A stretch of DNA of 64,000 nt from assembly GCA_013112535.1 (NCBI GenBank), contig JABFGI010000003.1, forward strand, positions 82,895-146,894, written 5' to 3'. Shown piece after piece: positions 51,285 to 59,813 of the stretch (position 1 is its first letter; the number at the start of each line of letters is the position of its first letter). The position numbers were made by a program, and so were the translations under genes. The stretch is from Pseudomonadota bacterium. Lineage in GTDB: Bacteria; Pseudomonadota; Gammaproteobacteria; Eutrophobiales; Eutrophobiaceae. Below the pieces are notes generated by a model. The model searched no databases. It was not told the DNA's origin and worked only from the letters and a program-made list of their open reading frames with translations.

Positions 51285-53019
51285 AAAAATTCGACTGGGT
51301 GATTTATTAGTAGATCATAAACTTATTTCACAGGCTCAACTCGAACAGGCACTATCTGAACAAAAAAAGAGCGGTCAAAAATTAGGTCGTGTGCTTATAA
51401 GTGATGGTTATCTCACCGAAGATCAAATGCTGGAAGCATTATCCGAACAACTTAAAATTCCGTTTGTTGATTTGGTACATTACAAATTTAATCCGGACAT
51501 TATTAAGTTAATTCCTGAAATACAATCTCGCAGATTTCGTGCTGTTGCTTTAAGCGCAGATGAAAATGGCATACTTGTTGGCATGGCCGATCCGACAAAT
51601 ATTTTTGCCTATGATGAATTATCAAGAATACTTAAAAAAACTATCAGGCTTGCTGTCGTTAGAGAAATTGATTTACTAAAAACGATCGATACTGTCTATC
51701 GTAAGACAGATCAAATAAGCGGTTTTGCAGAGCAATTAAATGAAGAACTAAGCGAGAGTGACATTGACTTAGGCGCATTACTTGCTGATGCTGATGTCGC
51801 TGATGCACCTGTTGTTAAATTATTACAATCCTTATTCGAAGATGCAATTCAAATTAAAGCCTCGGATATTCATATAGAACCTGATGAAAAAGTGATACGA
51901 ATTCGTCAACGCGTTGATGGTGTTCTTCAAGAGCATATTATGGATGAAATAAGAATTGCACCTGCGCTTGTACTTAGATTGAAATTAATGGCGGGTCTTG
52001 ATATATCTGAAAAACGTTTACCTCAGGATGGACGATTTAGTTTAAAGATTAAAGATCATAATATTGATGTCCGTTTATCAACGATGCCTGTTCAATATGG
52101 TGAGTCGGTTGTAATGCGTCTTCTTGATCAAACAGGAGGCACATTAAGCATAGATACGATTGGTATGCCGAAAGTTTTATTGAAAAGATTTGAAACATTA
52201 ATACAAAGACCTCACGGTATGATATTAGTGACGGGTCCAACCGGTAGCGGTAAAACGACAACCCTTTATGCTGCATTACAAACATTAAACGTACCTGAAA
52301 AGAAGATAATTACAGTTGAGGATCCAGTTGAATATAAACTGCCACGTATTAATCAGGTTCAAGTCCATACTGATATAGGACTAACATTCTCGACAGTATT
52401 ACGTTCCGCATTACGACAAGACCCGGATATTGTCTTAATCGGTGAAATGCGAGATGAAGAAACTGCAGAGATTGCATTACGAGCTGCGATGACAGGCCAT
52501 CTGGTGTTGTCCACTTTACATACAAATGATGCAGTAAGTACCGTGAACCGTTTATTAGATATGGGAATAAAGAGTTATTTGCTTGCGTCTGCTCTGCATG
52601 CGATTCTGGCACAACGTTTAGTAAGACGCGTTTGTGAAAGCTGTGCACAACTGGATGAACTGGATGATCAACAAAAAGCCTGGTTAAGTAGTCTGGTTAA
52701 TGAGAAACAATTTAATGTGTCGTTTAAAAAAGGAATAGGTTGCGCACACTGTAATTATACCGGTTATCAGGGACGTATTGGTGTTTATGAATTGTTAGAA
52801 CTTGATAAGAACCTTTCTGATATTTTAAGTCACGGTGATAGTGGACATTTTGTAAGAGAGGCAACCAACTCCAAATATTTCAGGCCATTAAATATGGTTG
52901 CATTACAGTATGCTGTTGAAGGAATAACAACAATGGATGAGGTGATAAGAATTTCTGCAGATATAGATAGTCTGGTAGATAAAGAAATAGTTTCAGCAAC
53001 TGAAGAGGCTATCGTTTAA
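51271..53019 (+). CDS. mshE: MshE, pilus extension ATPase with c-di-GMP-binding N-terminus
   Basis: A 582-residue GspE-family ATPase that powers MSHA pilus extension. Two MshEN motifs occur at the N-terminus: IRLGDLLVDHKLISQAQLEQAL near 6-27 and KLGRVLISDGYLTEDQMLEAL near 36-56. In the Vibrio protein this domain binds c-di-GMP. Walker A is GPTGSGKTTTL near 325, the Walker B region DPDIVLIGEMRDEET, and the histidine box TGHLVLSTLHTND. Four cysteines (CESC and CAHC) form a zinc site. It is coupled to mshG. Confidence 0.95.
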   Translation: MNPRKKIRLGDLLVDHKLISQAQLEQALSEQKKSGQKLGRVLISDGYLTEDQMLEALSEQLKIPFVDLVHYKFNPDIIKLIPEIQSRRFRAVALSADENGILVGMADPTNIFAYDELSRILKKTIRLAVVREIDLLKTIDTVYRKTDQISGFAEQLNEELSESDIDLGALLADADVADAPVVKLLQSLFEDAIQIKASDIHIEPDEKVIRIRQRVDGVLQEHIMDEIRIAPALVLRLKLMAGLDISEKRLPQDGRFSLKIKDHNIDVRLSTMPVQYGESVVMRLLDQTGGTLSIDTIGMPKVLLKRFETLIQRPHGMILVTGPTGSGKTTTLYAALQTLNVPEKKIITVEDPVEYKLPRINQVQVHTDIGLTFSTVLRSALRQDPDIVLIGEMRDEETAEIALRAAMTGHLVLSTLHTNDAVSTVNRLLDMGIKSYLLASALHAILAQRLVRRVCESCAQLDELDDQQKAWLSSLVNEKQFNVSFKKGIGCAHCNYTGYQGRIGVYELLELDKNLSDILSHGDSGHFVREATNSKYFRPLNMVALQYAVEGITTMDEVIRISADIDSLVDKEIVSATEEAIV

Positions 53020-54239
53020 TGCCTCTATTTTCTTACAAGGGAAGAAATGCTCGTGGCGTTTTGGTTAATGGTGAAATAGATGCTGGAACGATAGATTCTG
53101 TTGCTTCTCAATTATTTAATATTGGAATTACGCCCATTGATATTACGGAAAGAAAAGAAACTTCTTCCTCAGAAATATCGTTATCCAGTTATAAAAACAG
53201 AAAAGCGCCAACACTTGATGATCTGGTTTTATTCAGTAGACAAATGTATACCTTGATGAAATCAGGGGTGCCAATGCTCAAATCGATTTCCGGTTTAATT
53301 CAATCATCAAGAAATTTTAAACTAATTGCAGCACTTAAAGAAATGATGAGTTATCTTGAGTCGGGTCGTGATTTGTCTAGTTCCTTAGCCAGGCATCCCG
53401 GTATATTTTCTCCGTTGTATATTAGTATGGTGAAAGTAGGAGAAGAAACCGGACGTTTGGAAGAATCCTTTTTTCGTATATCTGAATATCTCGGCCGCGA
53501 AAAAGAAACTCGAGAACGGATTAAAGCAGCATTGCGTTATCCGACGTTTGTTATTGTTGCCATAGCAATTGCCATTGCAATTATTAATATATTTGTAATA
53601 CCGGCATTTGCTGCCTTATTTGATAAATTCTCGGTAGAGTTACCCTGGCAAACACGATTTTTAATGGCGACTTCCGATTTTTTTGTTGAATGGTGGCCTG
53701 TGTTATTAGCTGGAATTATTGGAACCATAATAGCGGCCAAAACTTATGTCCAAACCGAGAATGGACGATATCAATGGGATCATTACAAATTAAAAATTCC
53801 TCTCGTTGGCGATATTATCTATCGTGCGACATTGGCCCGGTTTGCAAGATCCTTTGCTATGGGTTTGAAATCCGGTGTGCCCTTAATTCAGGCTATGACG
53901 GTTGTATCTCGATCTGTTGATAACGAATTTATCAGTGATAAAGTTCTGGAAATGAGAAACGGTATTGAACGTGGTGAGTCGTTAACGCGAACCGCAGGTT
54001 TAACTAGAATGTTTACGCCGCTAGTCATTCAAATGCTAGCTGTTGGTGAAGAAACAGGAAAAGTGGATGATATGATGGAAGAAGTTGCCGATTACTATGA
54101 TCGCGAAGTGGATTACGATATTAAAAATTTGAGTTCTGCGATCGAACCTGTCCTGATAGTAGCAATTGGCGCTATGGTGCTAATTTTGGCATTGGGTGTA
54201 TTTCTACCAATGTGGGATCTGGCAAAAATAGCGGGATAA
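53019..54239 (+). CDS. mshG: MshG, inner-membrane platform protein (GspF/PilC family)
   Basis: The 406-residue polytopic protein has the N-terminal LFSYKGRNARGVLVNGEIDA motif and two repeated T2SSF domains, each with a GVP(M/L) and VGEETG(R/K) signature: GVPMLKSI and VGEETGRLEESF, then GVPLIQAM and VGEETGKVDDMM. Three membrane helices are seen. It interacts with MshE and pulls pilin subunits from the membrane. It follows mshE with a one-base overlap. Confidence 0.93.
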   Translation: MPLFSYKGRNARGVLVNGEIDAGTIDSVASQLFNIGITPIDITERKETSSSEISLSSYKNRKAPTLDDLVLFSRQMYTLMKSGVPMLKSISGLIQSSRNFKLIAALKEMMSYLESGRDLSSSLARHPGIFSPLYISMVKVGEETGRLEESFFRISEYLGREKETRERIKAALRYPTFVIVAIAIAIAIINIFVIPAFAALFDKFSVELPWQTRFLMATSDFFVEWWPVLLAGIIGTIIAAKTYVQTENGRYQWDHYKLKIPLVGDIIYRATLARFARSFAMGLKSGVPLIQAMTVVSRSVDNEFISDKVLEMRNGIERGESLTRTAGLTRMFTPLVIQMLAVGEETGKVDDMMEEVADYYDREVDYDIKNLSSAIEPVLIVAIGAMVLILALGVFLPMWDLAKIAG

Positions 54240-54251
54240 TGGTCAAAAGAA

Positions 54252-54863
54252 ATGGAGTTAGCGCATAGATGGATAAATCGAAATCTATCAAAACTCGAGT
54301 TAATTGTTTCGATACTAATATTGTTTCTGTTCATCGGTTATTTCAGCCGCTATATGTTCGCTGTATTTGGTAAGGTGGAAAAGAGTATGGTAGACCGTAC
54401 TGTAATTAGTATTAATACAGCCATAAATTACGAGGCTGCTTTTGCAGTTATGAGAAAAGATACGGATTCAATTAAAAAGTTGATGATTATGAATCCTATA
54501 GATTTAATGACAAACCAACTGACATTAGATGACGTCGACTTACTTGATTCATTATCATTAGATTTATCTAATGCTAAGTATCTAGCATCGGCACCAGCTA
54601 ACTATAGCGGAACAGTTATTGATGACAGTGATCCATTATTAGAATCCGGGAAATGGTATTTTGATCAAGATGATCAGTTTCTATTTTATAAATTGAACAA
54701 TAGTGAATTTTTTAGTAGTGATATTGATGGGCCTGCACGCATTCGATTCAAAATTAATCTAAAATATGAAGATGTAGACAGTGATAGCTCATTTAATCTA
54801 TTAGTCGATAAATTTGATTCAATGCAATTGCAGAGTATCGACCATTATGAGTGGTCGTTCTAG
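54252..54863 (+). CDS. MshF-position bitopic membrane protein
   Basis: The 203-residue protein has one membrane helix (LELIVSILILFLFIGYFSRYMF, about 15-36) and a polar C-terminal part. It lies between mshG and the pilin gene, where mshF is found in Vibrio, and has the short bitopic layout of MshF. Sequence motifs are weak, so the identity rests mainly on position. It is 12 nt after mshG. Confidence 0.62.
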   Translation: MELAHRWINRNLSKLELIVSILILFLFIGYFSRYMFAVFGKVEKSMVDRTVISINTAINYEAAFAVMRKDTDSIKKLMIMNPIDLMTNQLTLDDVDLLDSLSLDLSNAKYLASAPANYSGTVIDDSDPLLESGKWYFDQDDQFLFYKLNNSEFFSSDIDGPARIRFKINLKYEDVDSDSSFNLLVDKFDSMQLQSIDHYEWSF

Positions 54864-54883
54864 CTTAAAATTCGAGGAACACT

Positions 54884-55486
54884 ATGTCAGCGACAAATGA
54901 AATATATATCTGGGCGATGACTGCATTATTTGTGCTCGGAATACTACTTATCCCATTAGGCTTATCTTTTTTGTTTCTATCAGAAAAAATGATGCAGCTC
55001 GGGAGTAAACTAAATTGCTGGATTTCTACAGATCATTGGTTTGATGCTATAAATCGTCCTCGCTATCTGGAACGGATTATTTATAAACACCATTATGTAT
55101 TTGGTGCGTTAGTCATGCTTTTCACTTCATTATGTGTCTATATGATGCTCTTTTATACTGATGTTTCTCAGGTTCTCAATAAAATTTCTTCAATGGCTAA
55201 CACCGTTTTTGGTGAATGGTTACTGGAAACCTTTTATTACATGTTGATAGCGGCAAATGCAGTGGCTTTTGTTATTGGTTTCATAATTTTCATTAGGCCG
55301 AGTGCTTTAAAAAGCCTGGAAGCCAAGGCAAACCACTGGGTAGAAGCAGAAGAAAAACTGAATGTACTTAATAGCATTCGCGACCTCCCGGACTCAGTAT
55401 TGCCAGGAAACCCACGTATTTTTGGCACGTTAATTTTAATCGGAGCTGTGTATATTATTGTTAATACGAAAGATATTGTAATGTAA
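54884..55486 (+). CDS. Unknown four-helix membrane protein in the pilus locus
   Basis: A 200-residue protein with about four membrane helices (residues about 9-31, 72-92, 115-137 and 180-195). The polar stretches after helices 1 and 3 each hold a charged amphipathic segment. It is not a recognised MSHA protein and I know no family for it. It has its own ribosome site and lies directly upstream of the pilin leader, on the same strand. Confidence 0.55.
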   Translation: MSATNEIYIWAMTALFVLGILLIPLGLSFLFLSEKMMQLGSKLNCWISTDHWFDAINRPRYLERIIYKHHYVFGALVMLFTSLCVYMMLFYTDVSQVLNKISSMANTVFGEWLLETFYYMLIAANAVAFVIGFIIFIRPSALKSLEAKANHWVEAEEKLNVLNSIRDLPDSVLPGNPRIFGTLILIGAVYIIVNTKDIVM

Positions 55487-55602
55487 TTTATGATATTTAA
55501 TTGATAACATACTGTTATTACTATGAAAATTATGCTATTTTTATAGAGTAATTTGAGTTTATATGTACTCACGATGGAATGTGACTATATCTCTCTATAA
55601 AC

Positions 55603-55683
55603 AGGACGTGTCCAAAGGTTGCGACCAGCGGAATTTATGGTGAACTTAATAGGACTGCGGTCCTTGAATGTAGGAGTAACACG
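55603..55683 (+). promoter_or_regulatory. Possible structured leader of the pilin gene
   Basis: The 197-bp gap upstream of the pilin holds GC-rich inverted repeats in an AT-rich setting. AGGAC-TGCG-GTCCT (55651-55664) forms a 5-bp hairpin with a UNCG-class loop; GGT-TGCG-ACC (55617-55626) repeats that loop. AGGAC also occurs at 55603-55607 and could pair with GTCCT instead, giving alternative structures. AGGAG at 55672-55676 is the ribosome site. I see no match to known c-di-GMP riboswitch cores. Confidence 0.4.
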
Positions 55684-56037
55684 ATGAAAAAACGAAACTC
55701 AGGTTTTACCTTGATCGAGCTGGTAGTAGTGATTGTCATACTCGGTATTTTAGCCGCTACTGCCGTTCCAAGATTTGCAAATTTGACTGATCAGGCCAAT
55801 CTTGCAGTTGCAGAAGGTGTTTTAGGTGCCTTCTTTTCACAAGCGGTAATTTCGTTAGGTGAAAATAGTGGTACGGCGCAAAGTTTTGCGACTATTAGTG
55901 GTCTAGTAGAAAGAACTGGCGATGCAACTTCAGCTGTAATTGGAGGTAACTGTGCCGCCGCGAGCAATAACATTACAGTGACACTTAATGGACAAGTTGC
56001 TTCAGCGAATATTTCAAGTAATCTTTGTAGTGACTAA
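55684..56037 (+). CDS. mshA: MSHA pilin, type IV major pilin candidate
   Basis: A 117-residue prepilin with a short basic leader, cut after G7 by the prepilin peptidase to give FTLIELVVVIVILGILAA. Glu5 of the mature protein is present. The mature globular part is short and contains a pair of cysteines (GGNC near 89 and the C-terminal SNLCSD), likely a disulfide. It is placed as MshA, the main subunit, from its position before the minor pilins and the strong AGGAG at 55672-55676. MshB is an alternative. A terminator follows at once. Confidence 0.85.
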   Translation: MKKRNSGFTLIELVVVIVILGILAATAVPRFANLTDQANLAVAEGVLGAFFSQAVISLGENSGTAQSFATISGLVERTGDATSAVIGGNCAAASNNITVTLNGQVASANISSNLCSD

Positions 56038-57864
56038 GTGATTAGTAATGATTTAAAGAGGGCCGCAAGACCCTCTTTTTTGTTCTTTCCTGTATTCTTC
56101 TTTGCTTTACTTACTTCTGTTTTAGCCAGTTATTTCAATTACTGGATCGGTATTAGTTTTTTATTGTTAATTTTATCTTTCGGTTTGTCTGAAAGATTTA
56201 GCTACTCATATTTATCTATTGCTGTAATTGCTTTTTCTGTCATTTTAATTGGAAACCTGTTTTTTATTGATAGTGCTTATACAGCGGAAGATTTCTATTA
56301 TATTGGTTTTTTTGTTATCAGTTTTGCCGTGTTTAGCCAGCTAGCTATTTCACAAATAACATATGCATATAAGTTATTAGTGTATTTATTTTTATTATTG
56401 GCAATATGGGCATTTGTACAATACTACTCTGGTTATTATTATCTTATTAATTCTGGTTTACGCTCAAATACAATATTTGCAACTCCTAATTCTTTTGCAG
56501 CAGCGATCAATTTAATACTGTTTCCATTAATAGCATTTAATCTAAAAAATAAAAATAATTTTCCTGGTTATTTAGCGATGTTGATATTGTTTTACGCATT
56601 ACTAACAACACAAAGTCGAGGAGGGTTCTTAAGCTTTCTTGTTGGTTATTGCTCTATGTATATTATTCTGTTTAAAAGGCGTGAAAAAATAAAACAGAAT
56701 AATATAAAAGTATTGTTTGGATTAACCAGTATGGTATTAATATTTTTGACAAGTCATATATTAGATTGGCAAGGCAATAGAAAAGAAAAAGAATTTAATC
56801 TTTTCGAAATAAGTAGATTGCAGGATATATCTGAACACGCAAATGTGCGGTTAGTCTTATATGATGTTGCATGGCAAAGAATTAAGGAAAAACCATTTTT
56901 AGGTCATGGATATAACAACTTTCAATTTTATTGGTTAAAAGATCAAAAACCTCCGTTTTATAATAGCCACACAAATTTTGTACATAATGATTATCTTCAA
57001 TTGTGGTTTGAAATCGGAGTTCTCGGCTTTCTGGGAATTACTTCTATTATTGTTACTTTTTATTATCGAATATGGAGATATTTTAAAAATATTAAACTGA
57101 GAAATATGTCTATTGCTCTGGCACTTGTTGGTGGACTCAGTGCCTATTTTGCACACGCAGTTGTTGATTTCGTTATGTATCCATGTTTTCTGGTATTAAT
57201 GTTTGGCGCTTATTTAGGAACAGCAACGCGGGTATTATCAGAGACTGATAAAAACATCTGTTTAGTAACTAACTTTATAAAGAAAATTAGTGAACTTGAA
57301 TGGAATAATCATTTTTGGCGTATATTTATAAGCATTTTTTTAATCATTAATTTTTCTCAGCCCTATATAGCAGAATTAACATTCGACTATGCAAAGAAAA
57401 ATATGGAAAAGGGTAATGTAGAAATAGCATTAAAGTATTATGAATTAACTAGACGTTTTGCACCATATAATGCAGATTATTATGCAATTGAAGGAGAATA
57501 TTTGCGTTTTGCTTTGGAACATAGCGAACAAGGCAGTAGAGAAATTGCTCATAGAGCTGATGAATTATTTGTCAATGGAATCAGTTCTAATCCATTTGAC
57601 ATCAGAAATATATTATCCAGAGCTATATTACATCGTGATTACGCTAAAATTTTGTCAGAACCAGTAAATAACGACATAATTCTGAAATGGTTTGAACAAG
57701 TCTTGTTCTGGAGGCCTAGCTTGTTTCTTGCTCAGACAGAATATATAAAAACATTAATTATATTTGGACAGACAACAAAGGCAAAAGAAAACCTAAATAA
57801 GTATATGAAAATAAATCCTGATGTAGATGAATTTGTTAACTTAAAAAAAGAACTGGGTTTTTAG
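56038..57864 (+). CDS. O-antigen-ligase/oligosaccharyltransferase-like membrane protein with C-terminal TPR-like region
   Basis: The frame begins at GTG 56038, directly after the pilin stop codon. A TTG at 56080 is also possible and would exclude the terminator hairpin from the coding region. The protein has about 11-12 membrane helices. The Wzy_C motif is FLGHGYNNFQF followed by a long periplasmic loop with HNDYLQLWFEIGVLGFLG near 318. This is the active-loop pattern of WaaL, PglL and PilO-type enzymes. The C-terminal 150 residues are helical repeats. Its place between pilin and minor pilins suggests pilin O-glycosylation. Confidence 0.72.
   Translation: MISNDLKRAARPSFLFFPVFFFALLTSVLASYFNYWIGISFLLLILSFGLSERFSYSYLSIAVIAFSVILIGNLFFIDSAYTAEDFYYIGFFVISFAVFSQLAISQITYAYKLLVYLFLLLAIWAFVQYYSGYYYLINSGLRSNTIFATPNSFAAAINLILFPLIAFNLKNKNNFPGYLAMLILFYALLTTQSRGGFLSFLVGYCSMYIILFKRREKIKQNNIKVLFGLTSMVLIFLTSHILDWQGNRKEKEFNLFEISRLQDISEHANVRLVLYDVAWQRIKEKPFLGHGYNNFQFYWLKDQKPPFYNSHTNFVHNDYLQLWFEIGVLGFLGITSIIVTFYYRIWRYFKNIKLRNMSIALALVGGLSAYFAHAVVDFVMYPCFLVLMFGAYLGTATRVLSETDKNICLVTNFIKKISELEWNNHFWRIFISIFLIINFSQPYIAELTFDYAKKNMEKGNVEIALKYYELTRRFAPYNADYYAIEGEYLRFALEHSEQGSREIAHRADELFVNGISSNPFDIRNILSRAILHRDYAKILSEPVNNDIILKWFEQVLFWRPSLFLAQTEYIKTLIIFGQTTKAKENLNKYMKINPDVDEFVNLKKELGF
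56055..56082 (+). terminator. Intrinsic terminator after the pilin gene, inside the ligase frame
   Basis: AAAGAGGG (56055-56062) pairs with CCCTCTTT (56071-56078) across an 8-nt loop and is followed by a T-run ending at 56081. This is a standard Rho-independent terminator. It lies 18 nt after the pilin stop codon but within the longest version of the ligase reading frame. It probably gives a high pilin level with partial read-through to the ligase and minor pilins. Confidence 0.8.
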
Positions 57865-57889
57865 TTTCGTTTTATATATCAAAGAACAA

Positions 57890-58372
57890 ATGAAATTATA
57901 TAACAATAAAATTAGATTGAATGGTTTTACCTTAATTGAGTTGGTTATTGTTATATTATTATTAGCTATATTAGCATCATATATTGCGCCAAGACTTGAT
58001 TTGAGTATTTTTAAACAAACCGGATTTGAACAACTCGCTATGGCATCAATACGCTATGGCCAGAAGCAAGCTATAGGATCAGGTTGTGATGTTAATGTAT
58101 CGATAAACCCGGCAAGTTGTACTGTCCAGTGGAATGGGACGCCTGCCGGCATAGGTTGTCTTGCAGCAACTACACCAATCACAAATCCTGCAACAGGACA
58201 AGCTAATTTTTGTGACCCTGATGATAGCACACCAAATAATTCAGCTGATTTACCAACTACAATCAGGTTCGATAACATTGGTCGTCCTGTTGCGATAGCT
58301 GGAGATCTAAATATTAATTTGGGTTCGACAATAATTATTGTTGAACCGGAAACAGGTTTCGCTCATGAGTAA
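57890..58372 (+). CDS. mshC: MshC minor pilin
   Basis: A 160-residue prepilin-like protein. The leader ends in G12, and the mature N-terminus is FTLIELVIVILLLAILASYIA with Glu5. The remaining part is small and contains four cysteines (GSGCDVN, PASCTVQ, GIGCLAA and NFCDPDD) that may form two disulfides. It is in the mshC position and overlaps mshD by 8 nt. The family assignment is from order and general pattern. Confidence 0.8.
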   Translation: MKLYNNKIRLNGFTLIELVIVILLLAILASYIAPRLDLSIFKQTGFEQLAMASIRYGQKQAIGSGCDVNVSINPASCTVQWNGTPAGIGCLAATTPITNPATGQANFCDPDDSTPNNSADLPTTIRFDNIGRPVAIAGDLNINLGSTIIIVEPETGFAHE

Positions 58373-58964
58373 ATATTATCGTAAAACATCAGGGTTTAGT
58401 CTGATTGAATTAGTAGTGGCAATCGTTGTTTTATCTATTGGCACGACTGCTTTCATCACGTTGGTTATTAACACAACAAAAAACAGTATCGACCCACAAA
58501 TTCGTGAACAGGGAAATGCTATTGCACGTGCCTATTTGGAAGAAATTATGCTAATGCAATTTTGTGATCCGGACTGGGATCCTGATTTTGATGTTGACGC
58601 TAATCCTTTAACTAATCCACAAAATTGCCCCGTTGATTGTAATGCAGCTACCTTAGGCGCGGGTAATGCATCAGCTTGTACAGATTGTGCTGCTTTAGGA
58701 ACTGGTTGGGGTACTGAAGCTCGCGGTACCTACGATGATATTTGTGATTATGACGGCTTAAATGATATCGGGGCGATAGATCAAACAGGCTCAGCTATTG
58801 GTGGGTTAGAAAATTATACAGTCGACGTTACTATCAATGATAGTGGAGCTGTTGGTCTAAATGGATTAAGTGGGGATGATGGAGAAGTTGTAAGAATAGA
58901 TGTAGATGTAACGCATTCAACAGGCGCAACAGTGAAGTTAAGTTCATATAAAACGAATTATTAA
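58365..58964 (+). CDS. mshD: MshD minor pilin
   Basis: The frame opens at a TTG at 58338, but ATG 58365 gives the expected short leader MSKYYRKTSG before FSLIELVVAIVVLSIG. Glu5 is present. Inserted after the first helix is a region rich in aspartate and cysteine (CDPDWDPDFDVDAN, then CPVDC, ACTDC and DICDYDG), possibly a metal-stabilised loop. It is in the mshD position. Confidence 0.8.
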   Translation: MSKYYRKTSGFSLIELVVAIVVLSIGTTAFITLVINTTKNSIDPQIREQGNAIARAYLEEIMLMQFCDPDWDPDFDVDANPLTNPQNCPVDCNAATLGAGNASACTDCAALGTGWGTEARGTYDDICDYDGLNDIGAIDQTGSAIGGLENYTVDVTINDSGAVGLNGLSGDDGEVVRIDVDVTHSTGATVKLSSYKTNY

Positions 58965-58970
58965 CTTAGT

Positions 58971-59813
58971 ATGAAACTTAAAAAAATAAATGGTTTTACC
59001 TTAATTGAATTGATTATTGTCATTTTATTAATAGGTATTTTATCCGGTATTTTATTTACAGTTTTGCGTGGCCCTATGCAGGCCTATATTGATGTTGAAA
59101 AAAGAACCCGTTTGGTTGATATTGCTGATACCGCATTACAAAGAATGACCAGAGAAATACGTCTGGCATTACCAAACAGTATTCGTATTACTGCGGGCAC
59201 GACTATAGAGTTTTTGCGAACATTGGATGGCGGACGTTATCGAGCGAAACCGGCTGGAGGAGCAGGTGTTGGAATTTGTGGTGGGCCAGTAGCTCAAGAT
59301 AGATTGAACTTTGCATTAGCAACGGATTGTTTTGAAGTAATGGGGACGTTAAATAATTTCGCATCTATCGTGACAGGTGCAACACAAGCTAACTGTATAT
59401 CAAGTGCGGCTGATTGTTTAGTTATTTATAATACAGGACAGTTAAATGCAAATGCGTATGCTGCGGATAATCTTGCTGTTGTAACCGCAGCGGCTGCAAA
59501 CTCTGTTTCGTTTGCCGGCGCGCCGCCATTTCCCTATAAGTCCCCTCGACAACGATTTTTTATAGTCGATACACCGGTAAGTTTTGTGTGTAATGGTGGG
59601 CAAATAACACGTTTCGATGATTATTCGATTGGAGGTGCTGTCGGGGCAGGTGATTTATTAATCAATCAGGTGACGGCCTGTGATTTTTCTTATGATCCAG
59701 GATCTGCATCAAGAGCGGGTTTGGTTACATTAAGTATTACAATCCAGGATACAACTTTGACTGGTGCCAGTGTGACTTTGCTACAACAAGTTCATGTGGA
59801 TAATCAGCCATGA
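58971..59813 (+). CDS. mshO: MshO minor pilin
   Basis: A 280-residue prepilin-like protein. The leader MKLKKING is followed by FTLIELIIVILLIGILSGILF with Glu5. The long C-terminal domain contains RLVDIADTALQRMTREIRLALP, a typical MshO/PilW element, and several cysteines. It follows mshD by 6 nt and overlaps mshP by 4 nt. Confidence 0.85.
   Translation: MKLKKINGFTLIELIIVILLIGILSGILFTVLRGPMQAYIDVEKRTRLVDIADTALQRMTREIRLALPNSIRITAGTTIEFLRTLDGGRYRAKPAGGAGVGICGGPVAQDRLNFALATDCFEVMGTLNNFASIVTGATQANCISSAADCLVIYNTGQLNANAYAADNLAVVTAAAANSVSFAGAPPFPYKSPRQRFFIVDTPVSFVCNGGQITRFDDYSIGGAVGAGDLLINQVTACDFSYDPGSASRAGLVTLSITIQDTTLTGASVTLLQQVHVDNQP

Noticed and set aside
55561..55683. Pilin leader as a GEMM-type c-di-GMP riboswitch
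   Set aside because: The conserved core of that riboswitch class is not recognisable, so only an unnamed leader structure is reported.
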